Positions 41,040-50,325 of a stretch of 64,000 nucleotides of DNA are shown one piece after another. Each line of letters opens with the position of its first letter. Positions within the stretch are counted from its first letter, which is position 1. Made by a program: the position numbers and the translations under genes. The notes beneath the pieces were generated by a model that did no database searches, was not told where the DNA came from, and saw only the letters and a list, made by a program, of their open reading frames with translations. The DNA is from DATARH01 sp036268425 (GTDB lineage: Bacteria > Pseudomonadota > Alphaproteobacteria > ATCC43930 > CGMCC-115725). Location: contig DATAUE010000049.1 in NCBI GenBank assembly GCA_036268425.1, positions 1 through 64,000 on the forward strand, in the 5' to 3' direction.

Positions 41040-42798
41040 CGGCGACTTCGCAACCGAGTGCCGGGCGCTGTTCGGCCCCGAGCACGGCCGCCGCTGGAAG
41101 AGTGCCGCCGCGACGGCGTTGGCAATCGGGCGCACCACGCTCTACCGCTACCTGAACGGCGACACGCCGGTGCCGAAGCAGGTGCGCGCCACGCTCGCAG
41201 CGCTCGCAAAGAGCCGCACCGCGCAAAACCCGTTTGTCCGTCCCTATCCAGCGCAAGAGGATTGCATGACGCCCGAGCAGCATGTCGGCGCGCCGCGCCG
41301 CCCGTTCACCGGCGCAGAATACATCGACAGCCTGAAAGACGGGCGACACGTCTACATCAACGGCGAACGGGTGCGCGATGTCACGACGCATCCGGCATTC
41401 CGCAATTCGGTGCGCTCGATGGCGCGGCTGTACGACGCGCTGCACGACCCGATGTTGCAGGACACATTGACCTGCCCGACCGACACCGGCTCCGGCGGCT
41501 TTACGCACCGCTATTTTCGGGTTGCCCGCTCGCGCGAGGAACTGGTCGGGCAGCAGAAGGCGATCGCCGAGTGGGCGCGCCTGACCTATGGCTGGATGGG
41601 GCGTACGCCGGATTACAAAGCGGCATTGATGAACACGCTCGGCGCCAACGCCGAGTATTACGGCCAGTTCGCCGCCAATGCCCGCTCCTGGTATCGCCGG
41701 GCGCAAGAGCACGTGTTGTTTATGAACCACGCAATCGTCAACCCGCCGGTCGATCGCGGCCGTCCCACCAACGAGGTCAAGGACGTCTACGTTACAATCG
41801 AAAAGGAAACAGATGCGGGCGTGGTGGTCTCGGGTGCCAAGGTCGTCGCGACCTCGGCGGCGATCACGCATTACAATTTCCTCGGCCAGAATGCCGCCAC
41901 GGCGACGAGCGACCCCGACATGGCGATCATGTTCATTCTGCCGATGGACGCGCCGGGGGTGAAGCTGATCTGCCGCAACTCCTACGAGGAAATTGCCACG
42001 AAACTCGGCACGCCCTACGACTACCCCTTGTCGTCGCGGTTTGACGAGAACGATGCGATCTTCGTTTTGGACAAGGTGCTGATCCCCTGGGAGAACGTCC
42101 TCGTCCACCGCGACACCGACAAGATCCTGAGCTTTTATCCGCGCTCCGGGTTTCTCAATGGCTTCTGCTTTCAAGGCTGCACCCGGTACGCCGTAAAGCT
42201 CGATTTCATCGCCGGGCTCGTCGCAAAGGCGTTGCGGGCGACCGGCGGCGATGAATTCCGCGGCAACCAGGCGATGCTCGGCGAGATCATCGCGTGGCGC
42301 GACCTGTTCTGGTCCTTGTCCGACAGCATGGCGCACAACCCGCAGCCCTGGGTCGGTGACGCATTGCTGCCGAATCTGCAGCCGGCCCTGTCGTACCGCG
42401 TGTTTGCCCCGGACGCCTATTCGCGGATCAAGGAGATCATCGAGAAGATCGTCGCCTCGGCCTTGATTTTTCTGCCGTCGTCGTCACGCGATTTCGCCAA
42501 CCCGGAGATTGACCCGCTGCTGCGGCGCTATGTCCGCGGCTCGAATGGCATCGACTACAAGGAGCGGATCAAGATCATGAAGCTCCTGTGGGACGCGATC
42601 GGCACAGAATTCGGCGGCCGCCATGAACTTTACGAGCGGAACTATGCCGGCAACCACGAGGATATCCGCATTCAGGCGCTGACCGGCGCACGGCGCAACG
42701 GTTCGCTCGATGCGATGACGGGTCTCGTCGACCGCTGCATGGCGGATTACGACGAGACCGGCTGGACCGGCGATCGCTGGCTCGACCCCGCGGATTAG
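41020..42798 (+). CDS. 4-hydroxyphenylacetate 3-hydroxylase (HpaB)-like flavin monooxygenase with N-terminal HTH
   Basis: 592 residues from the ATG at 41020. Residues about 10-65 look like an XRE-type helix-turn-helix (RWKSAAATALAIGRTTLYRY, LNGDTPVPKQVRATLAAL). From residue 83 (ATG 41266) the HpaB family begins: RPFTGAEYIDSLKDGRHVYI, DTGSGGFTHRYF, HAIVNPPVDRGRPTNEV, FILPMDAPGVKLICRNSYEE and IPWENVLVHRDTD. HpaB enzymes use reduced FAD from a separate reductase (HpaC) to hydroxylate phenols; no reductase is nearby. AGAGGA lies before ATG 41266, so a stand-alone oxygenase may also be made. Upstream starts at 40933 or 41005 are possible. HpaB proteins are usually about 500-520 residues, so the N-terminal part is extra. 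Confidence 0.82.
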   Translation: MEQSEQIGDFATECRALFGPEHGRRWKSAAATALAIGRTTLYRYLNGDTPVPKQVRATLAALAKSRTAQNPFVRPYPAQEDCMTPEQHVGAPRRPFTGAEYIDSLKDGRHVYINGERVRDVTTHPAFRNSVRSMARLYDALHDPMLQDTLTCPTDTGSGGFTHRYFRVARSREELVGQQKAIAEWARLTYGWMGRTPDYKAALMNTLGANAEYYGQFAANARSWYRRAQEHVLFMNHAIVNPPVDRGRPTNEVKDVYVTIEKETDAGVVVSGAKVVATSAAITHYNFLGQNAATATSDPDMAIMFILPMDAPGVKLICRNSYEEIATKLGTPYDYPLSSRFDENDAIFVLDKVLIPWENVLVHRDTDKILSFYPRSGFLNGFCFQGCTRYAVKLDFIAGLVAKALRATGGDEFRGNQAMLGEIIAWRDLFWSLSDSMAHNPQPWVGDALLPNLQPALSYRVFAPDAYSRIKEIIEKIVASALIFLPSSSRDFANPEIDPLLRRYVRGSNGIDYKERIKIMKLLWDAIGTEFGGRHELYERNYAGNHEDIRIQALTGARRNGSLDAMTGLVDRCMADYDETGWTGDRWLDPAD

Positions 42799-42817
42799 CG
42801 GAAGGCGGCGCAAGAAG

Positions 42818-45133
42818 TTACAGCGGTCCGAACATCGGTGGCGGAACGCGGCGCTTTGAGGCGGCCTCGTAAGCAGAAGCGATCTTGAGGGTGATGTCCT
42901 CGCGGCCGGGTTCGGCGCGGAATACCAGCGAGAATGGCAGGCCGGGGGCGGCGAGGGCGGTCGGTGCCGTGGCGGGCGCGGGGATATAGCGGTTGCGGTC
43001 GGCGTTGAGCTGGAACACCGGGTCCCAGGCTTCGCTGACATACCCGGCCGGGATCAGTACTTCGGTCAACCCGGCATTGGGGCCGTAATAGGTCTCGAGC
43101 CGCAGGTTGCCGCCGCCGCCAAGTGCGTCGTACGCACCGCCGATCTTCGCCGGCGGCAGTGGCGTATGCAGCCGCACAAAGGCGTCGAGCCGGTTTTCCA
43201 GCAATACCATCATGTCAAGCCGGCGCAGCAATTCGCGCAGCATGATGCGCTCGTCGACGCCCTGCCGGCCGCCCAGGGGATTGCGCGGATCGGTTACTTC
43301 CTCCCAGTTCTTGAAGCCGGCGCGGCCGTCATCGCCCCAGAATTTCGACCGGGCGTTGAGCGCGACGAAATCGGTCAAGGTTTCGCGAAACCCGCGCGCC
43401 TCCCAGTCGGCGGCACGCCGCGTCAAGTATTGCGGAATGTGAAAACGAAAGCTCATCGCCAGTTCTTGCGGCTGGATCGTGCCGATATCGAGATTGGCCG
43501 GCGGTGTGATGCGGCCCTCGGCGAGGTCGACCATGTAATCGATTGGCGCCATCGTGCCGCTGCCGAACGTTTTGCCCGGCAGAAACTCGGTCGGCCGGAT
43601 CGCCGCGGCAAACTCCTTGAACAGCGGCGTACCGTCGGCCGCGAGACGGAACAGCAGGTCCGGCATGAACACCGGAACCAGCCTTGCCAGCGCCTGGCGG
43701 AAATTCAACCGCATCTGCTCGATGTCAGGGTCGGGCGGCCAGAGTGGGTCGCTCGATTCGACCAGCGTCGCGCCGAGTGTTCCGCCAAGCACCGATTTGA
43801 TCTCGGCGGCGGCGGCGGTGGTGATCGGCACGGTCGATTTCTCGCCGGAGCGCACGACCATCGACTCGCGAATGATGCCGATCCGCATACCGGCGAGCGC
43901 ACCGTTTGCACCCGAGGCTCGCGCGTGCTGCGCGTAGCCGGTCGCGAGCACCGACGAGCGCGGCACCGTTGTGTAAAGGTCGCGCGGGTCGTAATAGCCG
44001 TTTTCCGGGTCTTTCAGGGCGTCGAGGATCGCGGCGCAATCGGCGATCGAGCGGCAGATGATGCCGCTGCGGTCGCAATAGATGTCGGCCCCGATCGCGC
44101 CGCCGTCAAAGCCGAGCATCGCCTTGTGCGGCAAGATCAGGGCGCAGGAATTGTGGTTGGCGGGTCCGCGCGTCGAGGCGCGGGTTTCCTCGCCGAGGCT
44201 TGCCATGCACAAATTGGCGCTGACCGATACGGCCGACCCCGACGACGAGCCGAGCGAGGCGGCGCGCGTCGTGTCGTAGACGTTTGACGGGTTGCCGCCC
44301 CAGGTGCTGCGCTGATAGCCGAGGGTCGAAGGCAGGATCTTGTCCGGCACATGCCGCCCGCCGGGGTTGCCGGCGCGCCCGTTATATTCGGTGCACACTG
44401 CCTTGGCGTAGATGATCGCGCCCTTGTGGCGCAGTTGCTCAACGAGGATGTGGTCGCGCGCCGGGAAATCGATGTCATAGGCCGCATCGCCACCGCCGGT
44501 GGTGCGCATATCCCTGGTGTCGAACGGGTCCTTGAACGAGAACACGACGCCGTACATCGGCATCTCGGCGAGCGGCGGGTTGCTGCCGTATGTGGCGTCG
44601 AGTTCGGCGGCGCGTTCGAGCGCGTCGGGCTGCCGGCGGAATTCATCGCATACCGGGGGCGCGCCCGGCGGCAGCTTGCCTTGCGACGGGTGCCGGTCGA
44701 ACTCGCCTTTGCAAGTGACCGAACGTTCGCCGCGGATGTTGAGCGTGGCGAGCGCGTTGAGCTGCCCGGCATTCGGCTTGCCGACGATCATGCCGTATTG
44801 CTGCGTTACCGCAGGGTCGGAGGCGGTCGGCTCCATGCGGCCGAATTCGAGCGGTGGACCCTGGTATTTGTCGAGATTGGGGAACAGTGTCGACGCCGGC
44901 ACCGTCTCAGTCGGAAACGCCAGCGGGGTGCCGGCGCGCACGGTACCGGCGGTTTCGGCCGCGGTCGCGCCCTCTTGCGTTACCAGCAGGCTGGCGACGC
45001 CGTTGTAGGCACGGGCGCGCGCGAGATATTGCTCGACGATTGCGGCGCAGGTGGTGCGCCCGGCGCGGATCGCGGCGTGCAGGTCGGCGATCGTCGCTTC
45101 TTCGAGGCGAAAGCTGGCGTGTTGCTCGGTCAT
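42818..45133 (-). CDS. amidase-signature family protein, long form
   Basis: 771 residues; most amidase-signature enzymes have about 450-550. The Ser-cisSer-Lys site is recognisable: Lys in KGAIIYAKAVCTEY, cis-Ser in SLGSSSGSAVSVSANL, and the nucleophile Ser in GEETRASTRGPANHN (family GTDTGGS-R-PA). Also EQYLARARAYNGVASLL at the N-terminus. The extra length is spread in the middle and in a C-terminal part ending with GLTEVLIPAGYVSEAWDPVF. ATG 45133 chosen. No signal peptide. It converges with the HpaB gene and lies downstream of ugpB on the same strand. Confidence 0.85.
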   Translation of the reverse strand: MTEQHASFRLEEATIADLHAAIRAGRTTCAAIVEQYLARARAYNGVASLLVTQEGATAAETAGTVRAGTPLAFPTETVPASTLFPNLDKYQGPPLEFGRMEPTASDPAVTQQYGMIVGKPNAGQLNALATLNIRGERSVTCKGEFDRHPSQGKLPPGAPPVCDEFRRQPDALERAAELDATYGSNPPLAEMPMYGVVFSFKDPFDTRDMRTTGGGDAAYDIDFPARDHILVEQLRHKGAIIYAKAVCTEYNGRAGNPGGRHVPDKILPSTLGYQRSTWGGNPSNVYDTTRAASLGSSSGSAVSVSANLCMASLGEETRASTRGPANHNSCALILPHKAMLGFDGGAIGADIYCDRSGIICRSIADCAAILDALKDPENGYYDPRDLYTTVPRSSVLATGYAQHARASGANGALAGMRIGIIRESMVVRSGEKSTVPITTAAAAEIKSVLGGTLGATLVESSDPLWPPDPDIEQMRLNFRQALARLVPVFMPDLLFRLAADGTPLFKEFAAAIRPTEFLPGKTFGSGTMAPIDYMVDLAEGRITPPANLDIGTIQPQELAMSFRFHIPQYLTRRAADWEARGFRETLTDFVALNARSKFWGDDGRAGFKNWEEVTDPRNPLGGRQGVDERIMLRELLRRLDMMVLLENRLDAFVRLHTPLPPAKIGGAYDALGGGGNLRLETYYGPNAGLTEVLIPAGYVSEAWDPVFQLNADRNRYIPAPATAPTALAAPGLPFSLVFRAEPGREDITLKIASAYEAASKRRVPPPMFGPL

Positions 45134-45286
45134 GTATCCTGGGTCCGGTAAAAGGAGACGGTGTCGGCGCACGGCCGATGAAGCCGGTAGTCTGCCTCCA
45201 ACCGGCGCCGGATACTCATGCGTCTTTGGCAGATGCGCAAATCTGCGGCAGCAGTGATCACTGCCGCATTGCTCCGGTAAAAGCCG

Positions 45287-46603
45287 CTACTTCGTGTTTT
45301 TCTCGAACTGGCGCAGGATGGCGTTGCCGCGGCTGACGGCGTCGTCAACGGCGGCTTTCGCCGTGCTTTTGCCCGAGAACGCGGCTTCGAGGTCTTCGGC
45401 GATGACATCGCGGATCTGCACGAGGTTGCCAAAACGCAAGCCACGGGAGTTTTCGGTCGGCGGCTTGGCGGTCATCTGCACGATGGCGACTTCAGTGCCG
45501 GGATTTTTCTCGTAAAACCCCGATGCCTTGGTGGCCTCGTAGGCTGCCTTGGTGATCGGCAGGTAGCCGGTCGCCTCGTGCCATTTCTCCTGCACCTCGG
45601 TGCTGGAGAGGTAGGTGAAAAATTTGGCGATACCTTTGTATTCCTCCGGCTTTTTGCCGGCCATGACCCACAGGCTGGCACCGCCGATGATCGAGTTCTG
45701 CGGCGCGCCGGGGACATCCGGGTAGTAGGGCAACTGGGTCACGCCAAACGGAAACTTGGCGCCAGCCTTGACGGCGCCGTAATAGCCCGACGAATTCTGG
45801 ATCATGCCGCAATCGCCCGAGATAAAGCGCTGATCCGGCTCGGTGGTGCGGCCGCTATAGTCGAAGCTCTTGTCCTTCTGCGCCTCGACGAGGTTGCCGA
45901 TATGGCGGATCACGGTCGGGTTGTTGAAATTCATCACCGCATCGGGGCCGCCAAGCCCGTTCGCCTCGGTGGCGAGCGGCAGATTGTGCCAGGCGCTGAA
46001 ATTCTCGATCTGAATCCAGCTGACCCATGAGCTGGTAAAGCCGCAGGGAAAACCGGCGGCGCGCAGCTTTTTCGCCGCGTCAAAGGTTTCGGGCCAGGTT
46101 TTGGGTGGCTTTTCCGGGTCGAGACCGGCTTTTTTGAAGGCGTCCTTGTTCCAGTAGACGACTGGCGTCGAACTATTGAACGGGAAGGACAGCATCCTGC
46201 CGTCGGGCGTGCTGTAGTACCCGGTGATCGCCGGCAGGTACGCGGCAGGGTCGAATTTCTCGCCGGCATCGGCCATCAGTTGATAGACCGGCTTGATGGC
46301 GCCTTTGGCGCCCATCATCGTCGCGGTGCCGACCTCGAAGACCTGCACGATGGACGGGGCATTGCCGGCGCGGTAGGCGGCGATCGCCCCGGTCATCGTC
46401 TCGGCGTAGGAGCCTTTGAACACCGGCGTGACCTTGTAGTCGTGCTGCATCGCGTTGAAGTCTTCCGCGATCTTGTTGATGCGCTCGGCGTTGACCGCAG
46501 TCATCGCGTGCCACCATTGCAATTCGATCGGGTCGGCCGACACCGGTTGCAGCGTTGCACCCAGGCAAGCCACGAAGGCGGCGGCCAGCATCATCGGCTT
46601 CAT
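45287..46603 (-). CDS. ugpB: glycerol-3-phosphate-type ABC transporter substrate-binding protein (UgpB)
   Basis: 438-residue periplasmic binding protein with a signal peptide (MKPMMLAAAFVACLGATLQP, cleavage after VSA). Homology blocks: ELQWWHAMTAVNAERINKIA, YRAGNAPSIVQVFEVGTATM, SFPFNSSTPVVYWNKDAFKK, QNSIIGGASLWVMAGKKPEE. These match E. coli UgpB. The ATG at 46603 is favoured over the one two codons upstream because AGGGAG is then eight bases away. The permease and ATPase genes (ugpA, E, C) are not beside it; the downstream gene is an amidase. It may serve a transporter encoded elsewhere. Confidence 0.87.
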   Translation of the reverse strand: MKPMMLAAAFVACLGATLQPVSADPIELQWWHAMTAVNAERINKIAEDFNAMQHDYKVTPVFKGSYAETMTGAIAAYRAGNAPSIVQVFEVGTATMMGAKGAIKPVYQLMADAGEKFDPAAYLPAITGYYSTPDGRMLSFPFNSSTPVVYWNKDAFKKAGLDPEKPPKTWPETFDAAKKLRAAGFPCGFTSSWVSWIQIENFSAWHNLPLATEANGLGGPDAVMNFNNPTVIRHIGNLVEAQKDKSFDYSGRTTEPDQRFISGDCGMIQNSSGYYGAVKAGAKFPFGVTQLPYYPDVPGAPQNSIIGGASLWVMAGKKPEEYKGIAKFFTYLSSTEVQEKWHEATGYLPITKAAYEATKASGFYEKNPGTEVAIVQMTAKPPTENSRGLRFGNLVQIRDVIAEDLEAAFSGKSTAKAAVDDAVSRGNAILRQFEKNTK

Positions 46604-46696
46604 CAGCATGTCTCCCTTAGCCCCCGTTCAGGGGGACCATTTGCCCGCACCTTGCCAAATACCAACCGGAGCGGGAAGCTTTTGTGACGCAGGGAA

Positions 46697-47448
46697 ATGC
46701 AGGCGAGGACACCGGTGTCGAGGCTGCCGCGCATCGCCAGAGTGGCCGCCGTTTCGCTCGATGAAGCGCAGCGTCGCGCGGGCGCGCTTGGTCTCGGTGC
46801 GCCGGTGGCGATTCGTGTCAACGCGCGGGCGCGGCGGCTGTTGCTGCGCATCGACGCGACCGAGCGCAAGGTCGAACTGGTGCTGCCGCGCGGCGTGCCG
46901 GCAGAACAGGGTTTGCGCTTTCTCGAAGCGCAGCGCGGCTGGATCGCAGCGCGGCTGGAGGCCTTGCCGCAGGCGGTGCCGTTTGCCGAAGGCGCGATCG
47001 TGCCGGTATTCGGAATGCCGCACCGCATCTGCCGCGAAACCAACTCCAAGGCGCCGCCTGTCGCGATCGTCGATGCCGAGATCAGGGTGCGCGGAGAGGC
47101 AGAGCATGTCGCGCGCCGGGTGCGTGATCATCTGGCACGGTTGGCGGCGCGTGAGTTGGCGTCGCGCGCCCGTGTCTATGCGGCGCAGATCGAGCGGCCG
47201 ATCGCGCGGGTGACGGTGCGCGACACCAAAAGCCGCTGGGGCAGTTGTTCGGCGAAAGGGTGCCTGTCGTTTAGCTGGCGGCTGGTGATGGCTCCCGAGA
47301 CGGTGGTGGATTACGTCGTCGCGCACGAAGTCGCGCATCTGGCCGAAATGAACCACGGGCCGCGTTTCTGGCGGCTGGTGCAGACCTTGACTCCGGATTG
47401 CACCACCCCGCGCGCCTGGCTGAAACGTCACCGCAGCGAGCTATTCTC

Positions 47449-47458
<10 letters not shown>
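46697..47458 (+). CDS. YgjP-like (DUF45/SprT-type) M48-like metallopeptidase
   Basis: 253 residues. Contains the zinc-peptidase motif HEVAHLAEMNHGPRFW, with the HExxH and a downstream His, and the preceding family block DTKSRWGSCSAKGCLSFSWR. N-terminal region ARRLLLRIDATERKVELVLP is also typical of DUF45 proteins. Role in bacteria unknown. Divergent from ugpB; overlaps the convergent MFS gene by ten bases. Confidence 0.87.
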
Positions 47459-48819
<1,361 letters not shown>

Positions 48820-48961
48820 GCGGTCACGCTAAAGCAGGAGCGGGCCGGACAGAAGCGGCACCCTCGCGCGCAAAGTTTATCCCACCGGGGGGCTAGGCCA
48901 CGCTGACCGGCACGGTAATATGGCAGCAGCGTTTGCGATCAGCCATCCAGGAGTACCAATC

Positions 48962-50209
48962 ATGCCGCGACTGAAATTCGGCGCTTTTCTCGCCCCGCAT
49001 CATCCGGTCGGCGAGCACCCGATGCTGCAGTTTCGCCGTGACCTCGACCTCGTCGAACAACTCGATCGGCTCGGTTATGACGAATTCTGGTGCGGCGAGC
49101 ACCATTCGAGCGGTTGGGAAATGATCGCCTCGCCCGAGATGTTTCTCGCCGCGGCCGGCGAGCGGTCAAAACGCATCAAGCTCGCCACCGGTGTCGTTTC
49201 GCTGCCGTACCACCATCCGTTCAACGTCGCGCAGCGCATGGTGCAGCTCGACCACATGACCGGCGGCCGGGCGATTTTCGGCTCAGGCCCCGGCGCGCTC
49301 GCCTCCGACGCACACACGCTCGGCATCGATCCGATGACCCAGCGCGACCGCCAGGATGAGGCGATCGGCGTCATCCGGCGGCTGTTCAACGGCGAGCGGG
49401 TCACCGCCAAAAGCGACTGGTTCACGATGCAGGACGCGGCGCTCCAGTTGCTGCCCTTGCAGGACGAGATGCCGTTTGCCGTGGCGTCGCAGATCAGCCC
49501 GTCGGGCATGACGCTCGCCGGCAAGCACGGCTGCGGTGTGATCTCGATCGGCTCGCTGTCGCAGGAGGGCCTTAACGCGCTGCCGACGCAATGGGGCTTT
49601 GCCGAAAGCGCCGCTGCCAAGCACGGCCAGACGGTGAGCCGCAAGGATTGGCGCGTGCTGCTGAGCTGGCACATCGCCGAAACCCGCGACAAGGCGATCG
49701 ACGAAGCGCGCAAGGGCCTGCAGCGGCATCACAACGAATACATCGTCGGCACCTTGCAGCGGCCGGGCGCAACCGCTTTCAAGGACCCCGACGAGGCAAT
49801 CGAAAAGACCGCGTTCGGCGACGGCGCCGCCGCGACGATCGGCACGCCGGACGATCTGGTGGCGCGGATCAAGTCGGTGCTGGAGGTCAGCGGTGGTTTT
49901 GGCACTGTCGTCGGCTTTGTCCATGACTGGGCCAACCCGGAAAACACGACCCGCAGTTGGGACATGGTCGCGCGCTATGTCGTGCCGGAGATCAACGGCT
50001 ATCTCGCCAAGCTGCGCGAATCGCGCGAGTTCGTCGCGACCAATCGCGGCGTCTTCGATCGCGCCAAGGAGGCCATCATGGCGAAGATCACCGAGAATGA
50101 GGCCGCGGTTGCCGCGCTCGCGGTCACCAAAGGGTCGCGGCTCGGTGCCGTGTCGGCGAGCAACCTTCCGGACCTCGACAAAATCCGCACCCGCCCCGCG
50201 GCCGAATAA
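48962..50209 (+). CDS. LLM-class flavin-dependent monooxygenase
   Basis: 415-residue luciferase-like (bacterial alkanal monooxygenase family) protein. LKFGAFLAPHHPVGEHP, YDEFWCGEHHSSGWEMIASP, IKLATGVVSLPYHHPFNVAQ and GRAIFGSGPGALASDAHTLG are family blocks, closest to the limonene-1,2-monooxygenase/FMN-type group. It needs FMNH2 from a separate reductase. ATG 48962 follows AGGAGT. hyuA starts 116 bases after its stop on the same strand. Confidence 0.87.
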   Translation: MPRLKFGAFLAPHHPVGEHPMLQFRRDLDLVEQLDRLGYDEFWCGEHHSSGWEMIASPEMFLAAAGERSKRIKLATGVVSLPYHHPFNVAQRMVQLDHMTGGRAIFGSGPGALASDAHTLGIDPMTQRDRQDEAIGVIRRLFNGERVTAKSDWFTMQDAALQLLPLQDEMPFAVASQISPSGMTLAGKHGCGVISIGSLSQEGLNALPTQWGFAESAAAKHGQTVSRKDWRVLLSWHIAETRDKAIDEARKGLQRHHNEYIVGTLQRPGATAFKDPDEAIEKTAFGDGAAATIGTPDDLVARIKSVLEVSGGFGTVVGFVHDWANPENTTRSWDMVARYVVPEINGYLAKLRESREFVATNRGVFDRAKEAIMAKITENEAAVAALAVTKGSRLGAVSASNLPDLDKIRTRPAAE

Positions 50210-50325
50210 AACACCGTCGATGAGCGATGCGCCGGACCGGCCGGCGCACGCCTGCCGCTGTGACTTGTTCGCCGGCAACAGGGCGGGCGACGCTGCATTC
50301 GCCCGCCGCGGGCGGAGGAGGGGTG

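Noticed and set aside
43166..44287. Plus-strand open frame opposite the amidase gene
   Set aside because: Antisense shadow; the minus-strand amidase has its full catalytic triad.
46621..46635. CCCCC-GTTCA-GGGGG hairpin between ugpB and the metallopeptidase gene
   Set aside because: Perfect but only five pairs; too short to call an operator or terminator in GC-rich DNA.
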